Source of the DNA: Symsagittifera roscoffensis
Taxonomy: Eukaryota; Xenacoelomorpha; Acoela; Convolutidae
NCBI RefSeq assembly: GCF_963678635.1
Contig: NC_087069.1
Coordinates: forward strand, 14,792,660 to 14,856,659
Direction: 5' to 3'
DNA: 64,000 bases
In this document: positions 35,217-47,790 of the stretch, one piece after another
How the letters are laid out: every line of letters begins with the position of its first letter
Numbering within the stretch: position 1 is the first letter of the stretch
Program-made: the position numbers and the translations under genes
The notes under the pieces: generated by a model
Database searches by the model: none
The model's input: only the letters and a program-made list of their open reading frames with translations
Told to the model about the DNA's origin: nothing

Positions 35217-35660
35217 TATAAAAACACAAAAATGACAGAAATTTTGATGATGACCTTAACACCTCAATTAAGGAAAATAGCAATAAAAAAGAGAGCATCT
35301 CATCCTTCCTCAATTCGAGAGCCCGATTTAGATTTTCGAAAACTAGTAGACAAACTAGAGCAAGCGGAAATCACAATGAAACTTGAAGAAACAGAAAATC
35401 TAAAACTACAGAATGTTAATCGAATCGAAACAAACACTACACATATCAATAACATACAAGAATCAGATACAGACCTAGTTGGAAAAATCACTGAAATACT
35501 AAATATTCATGAAAAACACCCAAATTTTAAAGGCAAACCATCTTTCAAAAAATAGTGTAATTATTGCCGACGATACGGACATAGTATTTCTGAATGTAGA
35601 CAAAAACAACAAGATAACCAGAACAAACCTCAAAAGTATAAAGAACCAAATAAATAATTC
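35217..35660 (+). pseudogene. gag: Gag C-terminus and zinc knuckle, first copy
   Basis: A helical Gag tail followed, after an in-frame TAG at 35553, by a CCHC knuckle at 35556-35597 (CNYCRRYGHSISEC, spacing C-X2-C-X4-H-X4-C). Such knuckles bind and package genomic RNA. The TAG directly before the knuckle is present in both duplicated copies, so it predates the duplication. Confidence 0.75.
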
Positions 35661-35927
35661 TATCAATATATGAAGAAAGATCAAAATCTTTATACATATA
35701 ATAGATTTTTTTCTCCAAATCCAACAGATACACGAAATCAACAACCAATACAAATGCAAAATCCAACTAATACACAATCTTTTCAACCAATTCAACCACA
35801 AAACCCAATGATCCTACACTCGTATCAACCAACTCAAATGCAAAATGAAATACCACTCCCATATTACCTTCAACAACACGAAATAACAAAAAATCAACTT
35901 TCAAATTTTTCACAAATGCCAACTTTC

Positions 35928-36350
35928 AAATTTTGATGATGACCTTAACACCTCAATTAAGGAAAATAGCAATAAAAAAGAGAGCATCTCATCCTTCCTC
36001 AATTCGAGAGCCCGATTTAGATTTTCGAAAACTAGTAGACAAACTAGAGCAAGCGGAAATCACAATGAAACTTGAAGAAACAGAAAATCTAAAACTACAG
36101 AATGTTAATCGAATCGAAACAAACACTACACATATCAATAACATACAAGAATCAGATACAGACCTAGTTGGAAAAATCACTGAAATACTAAATATTCATG
36201 AAAAACACCCAAATTTTAAAGGCAAACCATCTTTCAAAAAATAGTGTAATTATTGCCGACGATACGGACATAGTATTTCTGAATGTAGACAAAAACAACA
36301 AGATAACCAGAACAAACCTCAAAAGTATAAAGAACCAAATAAATAATTCT
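35928..36350 (+). pseudogene. gag: Gag C-terminus and zinc knuckle, second copy
   Basis: Practically identical to 35239-35660, including the TAG (36242-36244) and the knuckle (36245-36286). A TAA at about 36343 ends the frame just before the Asn/Arg-rich segment. Confidence 0.75.
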
Positions 36351-36358
36351 ATCAATAT

Positions 36359-37600
36359 ATGAAGAAAGATCAAAATCTACCAAACAAAAATGTATACAGC
36401 AACAACAGTTCAGGAAAACCACTTCCGAACAATACTAATTACACAAGGAATCAATCACCATATAACTTAAGTTATAGAGGAAGATCACCAGAACGAAGAA
36501 ATACACAGAATTCTTCACAAAATCATTATAATCGACCAAATAATCGAAATAACTACTCGAGATCAAATTCAAATACAACACAATTTGTTTCTAGATCCAA
36601 TTCCCAATCAAACCCAAGAAATAAAAATTATTCCAATAATCAATCACGAAACTCATCATATAACAGAAATAGAAACTATTCAAATAATCGAAACAGAAGT
36701 TATTCGAACAATCGAAATCAAAATTACCCGAACAATCACTCAAGAAATAACTCATATAACAGATCAAACTATCACAAATCAAACGACAATTATCAAAACA
36801 GATCACGAAATAATTCACAAAATCGACATTCAAGTTATAATAATCGATATAGAAGTTATTCTCAATCACCACATAGAAAAAAAAACCATTATAATAATTC
36901 TAAAAATCGCTACAGAAGTAGTACACCCAAACATCAAAGACCTATTAATCAAGTACAATCAAATGAAGAAACAACATCAGACCCCCCAGGTATTGATGAC
37001 ACAGGAAATAACGAACTACAACTAAATCAAATAAACTGTGGATCATCAGACACAGAAAGTGATACGGAAAACACTATCTCCATAAATATGATAACAGTCG
37101 AAAACGACTACGAACCTATTATATATGAACAACCTTTTACATCACATATATATGAAAATCAATTGGAACTTCTTCACAATTATTATATTGAACCCATCAA
37201 TACTACACAAACTGCACAAGAAGTAAACAAAATCAACACCGTAAATAAACCCAATGAAAATGACAAAACAAAATGCTTAAATACAAATCACATTTACCAA
37301 AATGTACAAAAAGAACAACCCAAAGAAAAAATTTGGACAATACCGTTTCTTTTAGAAAGTCCAAGAAACAAAGAATTTCAACCACCAGATCTTGAAATTG
37401 ATTTTTTAATTGATTCAGGAGCAGAATCAAACATAATTAACACTCCCACATGGAATGAAATCAAAACATTACACCTAAAATTAACGCCTCTTGCAACCTC
37501 CAGTAAGCTAGCAACAGCACAAGGATCAACATTAGTAAATTATGGAAAAGTTCAATTATTCCTTCTCCCCGCAAGAACAATGGAGCAAAAAAAATTCTAA
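36359..37600 (+). CDS. Asn/Arg/Ser/Tyr-rich domain and aspartic protease
   Basis: One open frame of 413 codons. Residues 1-195 are an extreme low-complexity segment built from Asn, Arg, Ser and Tyr (repeats such as NNRNRSYSNN), expected to be disordered and RNA-binding. An acidic linker follows. At about residue 345 comes the retropepsin-type site IDFLIDSGAESNII (DSGA codons at 37412-37423), then residues typical of the flap region. Retropepsins mature Gag and Pol. The frame ends in a run of A's at 37587-37594; sequence that looks like the rest of protease (to about 37690) continues in another frame. This whole region is missing from copy 1. Confidence 0.8.
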   Translation: MKKDQNLPNKNVYSNNSSGKPLPNNTNYTRNQSPYNLSYRGRSPERRNTQNSSQNHYNRPNNRNNYSRSNSNTTQFVSRSNSQSNPRNKNYSNNQSRNSSYNRNRNYSNNRNRSYSNNRNQNYPNNHSRNNSYNRSNYHKSNDNYQNRSRNNSQNRHSSYNNRYRSYSQSPHRKKNHYNNSKNRYRSSTPKHQRPINQVQSNEETTSDPPGIDDTGNNELQLNQINCGSSDTESDTENTISINMITVENDYEPIIYEQPFTSHIYENQLELLHNYYIEPINTTQTAQEVNKINTVNKPNENDKTKCLNTNHIYQNVQKEQPKEKIWTIPFLLESPRNKEFQPPDLEIDFLIDSGAESNIINTPTWNEIKTLHLKLTPLATSSKLATAQGSTLVNYGKVQLFLLPARTMEQKKF

Positions 37601-40466
37601 ACAAGCCATTTAAACAAGTATTTCATATCACAGATATTAAACACAATATCATTGGCATACCAATTATCTCGAAAAATATACCAACAATCAACATCTTGAA
37701 TAGTAAAATACTAATCAAAGATAAGTATACAAAAACAAAAAATACAGCTCTAACATTTTTTCAAAGATTAAATAAACAACCACCATTCTTTTCAAAATTT
37801 TATCCAATTTATAACCAACAACGGAAACACCTGAAACCACTATCAGGAAATACATATAACTTTTCATTAAAACAAGTTCACCAATATGATAAAAATCAAA
37901 ATAAACAACAACTCTTTATGTCAGACTTTGAATTCAAACCTATCCATAAGTTTTTCAAAATCACGATTTTATCTATAAAATATTTGAAAAATACGAATTC
38001 AGACATCATTTTGTTACATGTATATAACAATACACCGTACCAAGTAACATTACCCTTAGGACTTTTAGGATATTGCGAAACAAACGCTACAATATCACCC
38101 ATACAGGAAAAAGCATACCGCGTAAATAATATACTCCAATTATTAGATATTTGTCAATCCACAATTCTTAACGAAGAACTATCCATAAATAATATAATAA
38201 GTAATTATAAAAGAAATACAGATTATTTCACAAAAACCCCATATTTCAAACCTACATTCAACATAACCAACTATACGGAAGATCAACAGAAGTTTTTAAC
38301 AATGTTTAATTTCCATCATTCACAAATAACACAAGAAGAATTTGATAAGTTAGCTAAACAGCTAATAAAATATTCATCAGTCTATGCAACATCAAAATTT
38401 GATATTGGAAAAATCAGTTCATTACTACATCTCCCTTTAAAACCTGACGCAGTTTTCAAAAAACAAAGAGCAAGTAAAGTACCAATTCATTTACACGATA
38501 AGGTAAGTAGATTACTAGATATTTTAGAACAATATAAAATTATCTCACCAGTAAACAAAGAAGAACAACCAAAAGGTAACACATTTATTAACCCTGTTAT
38601 AATCCTAGCAAAAGAAGAATCATTAAAAATAGTTTTAGACGCTAGATATCTCAATTCACTAATAGACGAATCAAAATGCAATTGGCCTATTGAACCAATA
38701 CAAGTAATTTTAACAAAAATAAACGGAAAATACTTTACAACCGCAGATATGAATAGTGCATACAATCAAATGCCACTCGATGAACAATCACGACGTTTAA
38801 CTCAATTGGTTATTGGAAATCAACGATATGAATTCAACCGCCTATTCTATGGAATATCCATAGGACCAGCAGCATTTTCAGATTTTATGAGCAAAATTTT
38901 TAAACCACTAATACTTAAGAAAAACGCAATCACCTATTTAGACGATGTTTTTATGCAATCACAGACAAAAGAAGAAATGTTTACAGTGTTATAACACTAT
39001 CATAAGATACTTCAGAACGAAGATCTGAAGGCCGCCCCCGATAAATCACACTTCTTTTTAACACGAGTTAAATTATAAGGACATAATATAAAAAGAAAGA
39101 CAATCATTGATGCTATTCAAAAACTTCAACCACCAACAAACAAAAAGAAAATCTAAGAATTCCTTGGAATGTTAAATTTCTTAAGCAAATACGTTTATAA
39201 AATGCAATTATATTTAAGACCATTCTATAATATCCTCAGACAACAAAATAATTTTGAATGGAATACTGAACATCAAACACGATTTGAAGAAATTAAAAAA
39301 CTTTTAACTGAACAACTTTCAAACACAATTCCAGATCCAAATCAACCATTCTATGCAATGTGCGATGCTTCGAATTTTGGCATCGGCGCAGCATTATTAC
39401 AATCACACAATGGTACAAACAAAATGAATCTTATATCAGCAAATTCTCGATTATTCACTCAAGCAGAGCTACGACTCTCCACTCTAATGAGAGAATGTAC
39501 AGCCATAATATATACACTAACAGAATATGAATTTCTGATACTTGGATCAAAACATCCAACAGTTCTATTCACAGATCACAAACCAATCATTTTTCTCTTT
39601 ACACAAAAATCAATCCAAATCACCGAGTTTATAGATTTCAATTAATTCTCATGAAATTCCCAAACTTACACATAGTTTGGACAGCAGGAAAAAATCTCGC
39701 ATTACCAGATACATTAAGCCGAAATACACCACCTGAATTACTTACACGTAAAACTACAGTTGAAATACCCAAAAATATAAAATTTTACCTTGCAGAAAAC
39801 GAAACATCACCCCGACTAGAATGCAAATATGCAGTAAAAACTGACGTTGAACAATCACAGATAAATAATCTACAACACTTCCCACTTTATTTAGACTGCC
39901 AAGATAACCACTACGAAGTTGATCTACTTGGAACATCAACTTTTAAACCAATTCCATATTCACAATGGATAAAAAATAACACCCAACAAAAAAGAGTAAA
40001 ACAACACCCGCATAAAAAAGATCTTTTTCCGTTAATTGAAAAGGAAGATCTAACTGATAAAATAAATTTATCAGGACCACAAACAAATGATTCAAAATAC
40101 ACAATAAATCAAGTTTTTGATCTCCATGACCCACTTGATACAATTCCTTTATCTAAATTAGAAATCGAAAACATTTTTCTCCCCCCAACAGATAAAATTA
40201 CAATTAATACTTTGACACAATATCAAAATCTTGACCCAGTAATTAGACAACTAAAATCATGGCACAAATATAAAACTAAACCCGTAAAGGCAGATACAAC
40301 TATTCTGGGAAATAAAACACTCCTTCGATATTTTCGAAAATTTAATAATACAACAATTAATGAAAACATAGACCTCCTAGAATACCAATTAAATGAATCT
40401 ACAGTTCCCTGTCTCCCTTTGAGTGTGATTCTCATAGCTTTTAATATTTCCCATACACAAAACATT
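37601..40466 (+). pseudogene. pol: Pol of copy 2: protease end, RT, RNase H, start of integrase
   Basis: RT is open from about 37696 to 38994. It includes the N-terminal fingers absent from copy 1, the first catalytic Asp (FTTADMNSAYNQ) and YLDD at 38935-38946. It stops at TAA (38992). Further stops stand near 39077 and 39153, and an 18-bp loss near 39108. RNase H (39169-39645) keeps MCDASNFGIGAALLQ and LFTDHKPI. A one-base change near 39612 shifts the frame, and the tether continues in 39651-40466. The frame then crosses the integrase deletion. Confidence 0.85.
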
Positions 40467-40485
40467 AAATTGTGTTTACAGCAAA
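40455..40485 (+). other. Integrase-core deletion junction
   Basis: Sequence matching copy 1 at about 7499 (end of the first HHCC histidine region) joins sequence matching about 8173. About 670 bp is gone, including all three D, D, E codons. The joint reads ACATTAAATTGTGTTTACAG. Confidence 0.85.
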
Positions 40486-41284
40486 CTCTCATAAAAATGC
40501 ACAAGGTCATTGTCAACCGAATAAAGACTCAATTTGTTATAACCTACCTTTACACACACATGATGAAGATCATTTTCATCACCCACAAATCCTTAAATTA
40601 GCCTCCGGTACACACACCGAATGGATTTTAAATAGACATAAAAAACACAACGAAATTTACCAAAAAGTAACAAAAAAATTGTTACAAAGACAAAAAAAAC
40701 ATTAACGAACAAATAAATTCACGCTTTACACCAGCCTCCGAATTAAAAATTGGAACATTTGTCTTAATACCAAATTTTAAAACACAAAAAGGATTTTCTA
40801 AAAAATTACAACCCCTTCGTAAAGGACCATACCAAATAACTGCCAAACCCACTGACGTAACATATAAAATCACCGATTCAGACCAAAAAGAAATTGTTCA
40901 ACATAGAAACAATCTCTTACCTTATTACCCAAAAGAATACGCACTACGTGAACTAACTCAATTATATTCTTTCACAAGTTTAAAAGTTATTCAAAATCAC
41001 CTACATACGGAAAATGAAATAAATGAACAAAATGACATTCACCTTGAAAAACAATATAAAAAAACAACTACAAGCAAAAACAATACAAAAAAGCTAGATC
41101 AAAATATACCTCAAAAAGAAAGAAATAATAGAATAATGACAGAAAAAATTATACCCCAAGAACAAGTCGAGAAATCAGAACATAGAGAGTCATCATGACT
41201 TAGAAATCAACCACGCAAAAACTACAAAACATTCATTCCATAATCTAAAATATTAAAGAAAGTTGAATTTCAAAAACAGCTTTA
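40467..41284 (+). pseudogene. pol: Integrase C-terminal remnant with GPY module
   Basis: Homologous to 8173-8981 of copy 1. The first part is open at 40472-40705; extra A's near 40692-40699 shift the frame. The GPY-type stretch (LRKGPYQI) is readable near 40820. Later stops include TGA at about 41198 and TAG at about 41242. Confidence 0.8.
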
Positions 41285-42104
41285 ATTTTAAAAATAATCT
41301 TTGCACCTCTGAAACTTTTTGAACTTTCATTTTTCAAAATAACATGCTGACAAACACGCAGCGATTCTTGTTCAAAATTAGCCAATAGGATTCTTTCAAT
41401 CCGTCACCTTCTATAACTCTAACACAAACCAATTAGACGAAAATATTAACCTCCAGGCATATCTATAACTATGACTTTACAACCTCCAGGTCAAAAATAA
41501 GCAAACCACTCAAACTTGACAACTAAAATAAATACCACCATAATATCATAACCCTCCCTTATCTAATAACGCAAAGATCAACAATATTTTCCCAACTCAG
41601 ACCTCAAAAACCCCCTAAACCAAAATGTTAAATTAGCCTAAAGTAAAAGTACGACCATATTAATTTAGCCTAAAGTACAAAAATCTCAAAAATACCCCAG
41701 ATCACCTGACACATAAAAATAAAGTATAAGAAGACCTCCCGAACACCATTAAATTCGCCCCCAACAACTTTTCACAAAACTCAACCCACTTGTCAAAAAA
41801 CCAATAAATAATTCGACAACACTTGAAAATTGCCCCAAACAACAAAAAATATTCGATCAAGAAGCCATTTCTTAAATGCTCTTCTCTCGATCCGTCAACA
41901 TAATTTTCAATATTTTCATAAACTTTTTAACAATATTTAAACTTTTATTCATATTTCTTTTTGATACCTTTGAAGCTTTTGTAATAATCTTAATCATTTT
42001 TTGCAATGTTTTTTTAAATTTTCTATTCCCTATTTGAAATATATCTGCAACTTTCACAAGCCATTGACCATATTCACAGGTACGAAAACCCAAAATTTAT
42101 TTAA
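41285..42104 (+). promoter_or_regulatory. Pol-to-envelope spacer of copy 2 with splice acceptor
   Basis: Counterpart of 8982-9801. It ends with a T-rich tract and TTCACAG (AG at 42078-42079), 25 nt before the ATG of the membrane ORF. Confidence 0.55.
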
Positions 42105-42293
42105 ATGATACGAACCATTTTTAGTAGAACAGATATTTTTTTACTATTTGTAATTTTTATAACATTTTTATCATCCCTCATATTGACAATATGCAAATGT
42201 GTAAAGAAGGCAGTCATAACATTTGCCTTAGCAACAATCTTTTTAATTCTTTTTCTAGAAGAAAACTACAATAAACATAAATTTTTTCATTAA
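42105..42293 (+). CDS. Small double-membrane-segment protein, copy 2
   Basis: 62 codons, same start and length as 9802-9990, with only a few residue changes (for example Ile to Val and Tyr to Asn). It has two hydrophobic stretches around an ICKCVKK turn. Its survival in a copy where nearly all other ORFs are broken may reflect constraint, or simply its short length. Confidence 0.6.
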   Translation: MIRTIFSRTDIFLLFVIFITFLSSLILTICKCVKKAVITFALATIFLILFLEENYNKHKFFH

Positions 42294-43445
42294 AAAGAAA
42301 TCAAATAAAAAACCCTCAAAAATTGCTAACCAACAATCACACAGTCAGTCTTCACCGACAACATCCCAAGAAAACCCGACATCACCTACAACTACCCAAA
42401 ACCCCCAAACATCTACACGAATTTCTTTCCAAGATAACCCATATACTTTTGAAGAACGACACGCTCGCTTATCTGAACCACTAGAACCAGTTCAGCGACA
42501 GGCACCTCTAAGTGAACCAACATATAACTTGTACCCAACACTACCACATGAATTAAGTAGAATACGAAATATTAGTCAAAACCAAAAAACAGTTGAAATC
42601 AATAGACAAATATACATCCACGACGAAATAGAAATTTTCAAACCCCCCGAGTTCATTTTGATATACCCCAATCCCCATCACCAAGTACTCCGGAAAACCC
42701 AATTAGCATATTACCGGAAACCCCTATACTTCTTTCACAACGTAGCACCTCAAGTCTACCCTCAGATTACTTAGGTTCAACACCAACATCTGAACAAATA
42801 CGTGAAAATCCCTTTAACCCCCCAAACCAAACATCACGACTACCATATTGGACAACACAATCATTCACACAAGGTGAACCAAATTTAATAAATGACCCAA
42901 TAGATATTTCTACAGATACAACAACATCATCATCACTACCAGAAACATTATCACTACCATCAACACCATCAATAAGCCAGATTTTACCGACGCCTTTTCC
43001 TTTAAATTTCCCAAATAACCTCGACGCTAGATATCGAGAACAATCATCAACAAATATCCCTTTAAGATTAGACTGGAATACATTCACAGCAGCCCCACCA
43101 TTATTTGGACACCACCCAGAAAGTAACCGACTCCACAACTGGGCACTTAATAGATTACAAAATAGACAAGATATCCACGAAGACATTCGTGACCATAACA
43201 TCCAAATACTCCAACAAAATAGTCTACAATTAAAATTTGAAATCACGGTTAAACTAAACAACATTGCTCAACATCCTTACCCATTAAACCCACCAAATAT
43301 AACAGCTCAATCGCTACCACCACCATTTATAACAACTGAAGTAATATATAAATACGACAGATACACCAAAAAGACAATTGGCTACATAATATTTTATAAC
43401 CCGTACTCAGGATTATCATACACATGTATATTTTCCTTTTTCTAA
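42259..43445 (+). pseudogene. ORF D of copy 2 (one-base slip)
   Basis: Opens after TAG at 42256 and overlaps the membrane ORF by 35 nt in another frame, exactly as in copy 1. At the four positions where copy 1 has stops, copy 2 has sense codons. It has lost one base near 42607, which splits the frame. It ends at TAA 43443-43445 inside the env signal peptide. Confidence 0.6.
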
Positions 43446-45897
43446 TAATCTCCGATCAGAACATAAATCCTTCTCCCCGCACAGGACCCCTAGACTTATT
43501 AGTAACACATTACGGTTGTGAAGAAAATGAACAAAAAACACTACACAAATATGCAATAAATCAAGTATCACAATGCGTAACAGAACCACAAGCTATAGAA
43601 ACTACAAATGTAATAGCAACACTCTATTCAAAAGCCCGAGCAACAACAGTCATAGGATATAAATTTACAGCAACATTTTCCGAAAAGAAAGTACATTGTT
43701 CACAAGTTTCAAACGGAAATAAAAACCGACTTGACCATGAATCATTCTACCAAAGTGATATAGAACGACTTCTACATCTCAATCCCGCTGATTTTAAAAA
43801 CGAGCTACTCAGAATAAACATCACAATAAATAAAAAAAAACTGACAGAAAAATAGTATATTTTCAAGTCTTTGCCGATTCTGTACATCAAGCAGAACTTG
43901 AAAGATATCAGGGACACATTAAACTAGATGAAAAATACCCATACAACGGCGCACACGGAAGATTAACTTATGTTATACACGATAAACACTGGATACCACA
44001 CATTGGTATAAATAATCCATCAAACTGCAAAGCAGACACAAAAAATAAAGGATATCAAGAAATAATGTTTTTCGATTGGAAAATACCACTCGAAAAAATA
44101 CAACTCACACGAGATTTATCTGACAACACAATGATCTATCAAGGAATTAGACTACCTTGTAAAAACGATCAAGGTTATTGTGACCCTACAACACGAACAC
44201 AAGCAACAATTGTTTGGTTTCCCGAAGATACATGTACAACATTTCAAGTAGCAAAAATACACGCTCGAATGATAAAATTTCACGAAAAATATCACGAATG
44301 ATAAAATTTCACAAATACAGAAATCCACTTCAAAAAACACAATATTCTGAAATATTAGTTGAATACGAAAAAGGTTTCGACATGACCACTGGAAAAATAA
44401 AAATTGACCCTTATGCCACAGGTCATCCTCTAAACGAAGGAACATCATATATACCAGTTAACTTTCAAAAAATTAATGGTCAACCTGGTGGACATCTAAA
44501 GCCACATGACACTAGAAGCACACGTTTACAAGAACTATCACTAGTGAATAATTCTTATTTTGGTAATATCCACTACGATATCCACTTAGATATGAAATTA
44601 GACCGCAATTAGCCGAATTTTTCAGGAAATGTCACTCTCTGAATTAGAAACACTTCACCAACTATGCGAATTAGAACGAACACAAATCCTACAATCACTT
44701 GCACTAGCAGTATTAAAAATACCCTACGCAGGATATTTACTATCAGGAAATAAATCAAATTTTTTAGACTACGAGGGAAACATTTTATGGTTTTATACTT
44801 GTACCAAAAAAAGTATAACCACTATATGTTTTTGAAGATAAAAAATGCTATAAAAGAATCCCTATCTTTTATAAAAATAAAGTACATTTTGTTGACACAC
44901 TTTCAAGACGAACATATTTCTGGGATACCGCAGTCCCATGTGGATCAGAAAATAGCCACAATGTAGTACAATTGAACCCAGATGAAGATAAATATTATCT
45001 TCTTACCCCATACCCCACATTAATGCAATCACTCAAAAAATTTGCACCCGAAAGCATTAGAGCTATTGCTCGAAACCCAAATATCGATTTACAATCAATA
45101 TTCAAAATCCGATATCTAACATCACATTAGAACACAACAATTCCAGGAATTATTAACACAAATGGACACTATACAAAGACAATCAATTGACCAAAACTTA
45201 CGCAAAATTGCCGAAACAGCAGGATTTGCAGATATCTATACACAAGATTATAGCGGAAATTTTAAAGACATTAAAGACTATATATATCTAAACGGTGAAA
45301 AATACAGACCACAAGATATTTCACCTATAAATATTTTTAGCTTTGTTACACTAAAAAATAAAATTCTCGATTTTCTAGGATGGCCCTATTACATCTTAGA
45401 AAAATTAACTATCTTATACGCAATGTTTAACTTTATAGGATTTCTTTTTTCACTTTAAAAAGGAATCTATAATACATGCGCTATACACACACAAGTAAGA
45501 CAAGCAAGTGTAGCACGCATACTATTTGCAGGATTTTTTGGAATTTTTTCATCATCAATAAACAAATTTCTTCTAGACGCACAAATAAAAGAATATAACA
45601 CAAAAATAGCGACAAGACAAAACACGTACGACGAAGAACATAATAATATAGAAGTAACGCCTACAGCACCACAGTTGCCACCCCTACCACATAGCCATCC
45701 ATTATCCTTAGTCCCACAAAATTTCCGAAACTTAGCAATAACACATAATCCAAATTTTAGACCAAACATATCGCAAAGTCCCATACAACATATAATGACA
45801 CATCATTCACAAGATGAAAATACATATGAACAAATTATCGAACAACCCCATACCACCGCTTTTCAGTCTCAAAATAACATTTTTTTTAGCCCATGAT
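43424..45897 (+). pseudogene. env: Envelope of copy 2 (multiple frameshifts)
   Basis: Starts ATG 43424 with a shortened hydrophobic leader. It is open to 43855, then frameshifted. It has lost about 115 bp near 44300 (counterpart of copy 1 at about 12010-12130). Later breaks lie near 44608, 44812, 45105 and 45458. The Cys-containing core and the C-terminal hydrophobic segments remain recognisable. Confidence 0.8.
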
Positions 45898-47717
45898 GAG
45901 CCGACAACTTGGATCCCTACACCGCTCAAATTCCCATCCAACCAACCTCAACACTCCAATTACAATAATTCCACTTTTTGCTTTACCGCCACCCGATTTC
46001 CCAACTAGTAATAAAACATCAAGCATGAATTCAAACACTAATTCAGGTATTTCAGTTGTATACTCCATTTCACAACTCAATAACCCTAATATAGAAACCC
46101 CTGATGAATTTGCAGACTCCGAACCATCTCCATCCAATAATTTTCAAACCAACTCCTCAGTTTTTTCAAAACCCCCTTTTCAACCAATACCACCAAATAA
46201 CCCACTCCCGTCCATTTCTATCCCCCTCTTATGCTTCACAAGTAACCCCAACCTACTTTTCATTTCATTCAGACCGATCATCCAATTCTCCAGATATTCC
46301 CCAAATCTCCCAAGAACTCGATAATTTTATCACCCTACAACAACAACTATTACACCCTAACACGCTCACTATAAATCAGATTTCTTCCACAATAGAATCC
46401 TCAAACCCACCTACCCCTACACCCTCTTCAGCTTATACTGCATCATTAGCACAATCATCCACATCCACCGAATCATCAAATAGCACTAATAGAGCTTATC
46501 GCACTTTTAAAAGAAAATTCCCAAACCATCCATTCCCAACCAAACCAGGAACAGCCCGTGAATATATTAATCATCCACATCACACCAACACGAAAGATTT
46601 CCTAGCAACCACCCTACCTTCATTTCCACAGTATACTTCAAACACCCCTCACGACACTAAAGACACACGTAGTTTTGTAGATGAACATGTTTTAATGCCT
46701 ACATTTCATTGGACATCATATTATCATTTTACTAATCCCCTTTGCCTGCCACTATCTAATACACATAACGATATAGAAAGGAATAAAGACATGCTATATC
46801 GACTCACCACACCACTAACACATAGACAATTTACTTATATAGGATATAAAAAATCACTAAAAAAATTCACTGCACCCCGAGCTAACGAATTTACACTTGA
46901 ATATTACGACCATAATATCATCCGAACTAATCAAGACCAATTTTCAGATGACGACCGCTTCGCTAACCAGCAACTAACAGAAAAAATTTTCATCAAAACA
47001 CCATTTGTAATCACACTCAATATATTTGATCGAAAATATGATCACATCATTTCTGAAGCACTAACTGACATGCAAGCTTACGAAAGTTTTAAAGAAAAAT
47101 TTAAATTATTTTCACTAACCTTCCACTTCCTTGCACCACATGAACGCAATTTGCACTGCTCACACTACAGTATGTTACGCACTAAACAAACCCACACATA
47201 TACATATTATCGCTTCATACAAAATCATTTTGATCTACACACTCCATCAAGACAACCACACCACCGTTTTCAGTTTCTTAATTCGAAGCACACTTCGCCA
47301 TTGTTTTTTCTTCTAAGTTTCACATATTGCATCAAAGATTCTAACCTCCTCGGCATCCTCCGCAATTATGACCCAATAACTCAAATGCATATATTTTGTC
47401 CCATCACGAAGACCTTTAATGCTGAAGAATTCAGACCCTTCCTTATCCCACATGAATTTATCCAACCTATAGAAATCCCTATATTAGAATTCATCCATAA
47501 TACTAAATACAATCACAAAAAATATAATCTCATTCAAAACACACCTTATGAGTTTGCAGTTGGCACCGAAGAACTAAAAACTATTAAAGCACTTCAATTG
47601 CTTTGGCCACTGCTTCAAACTAAAAACATCATTCGCATACTAGCAAAATTACTAACAAATTCAGACATGATACGCGACATCTTCCCCACGGTTTTTTCCC
47701 CGACGACTAACAGGTAA
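45896..47717 (+). pseudogene. ORF F of copy 2 (frameshifted)
   Basis: Starts at ATG 45896 and is open in one frame to about 46230. It then shifts into the frame that runs from 46104 to 47717. One C fewer than copy 1 near 47690 changes the last residues, so the frame ends at TAA 47715, inside the intron donor. The globular region from RAYRTFKRKFPNHPF on is highly similar to copy 1 by eye. Confidence 0.75.
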
Positions 47718-47790
47718 GTATAATTTATACATATTTTTCACTAATAAATTTAAATTAATACTAACCATTCTTTACTCATGTCTCATTTAG
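47714..47790 (+). other. 77-nt intron-like segment, copy 2
   Basis: CAG-GTAAGTATA donor, CTAAC at 47761-47765, and CTCATTTAG acceptor. Same length and place as 15546-15622. Confidence 0.65.

Larger units (their letters stand above)
34523..36376 (+). repeat. Tandem duplication of gag with internal deletion
   Basis: The unit 34523-35687 is repeated at 35688-36376. The second copy lacks what corresponds to 34757-35238 (about 480 bp), and its joint has a short filler resembling AACTTTCAAATTTT from nearby. The result is two copies of the helical Gag segment and of the zinc knuckle but only one capsid domain. Confidence 0.85.
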
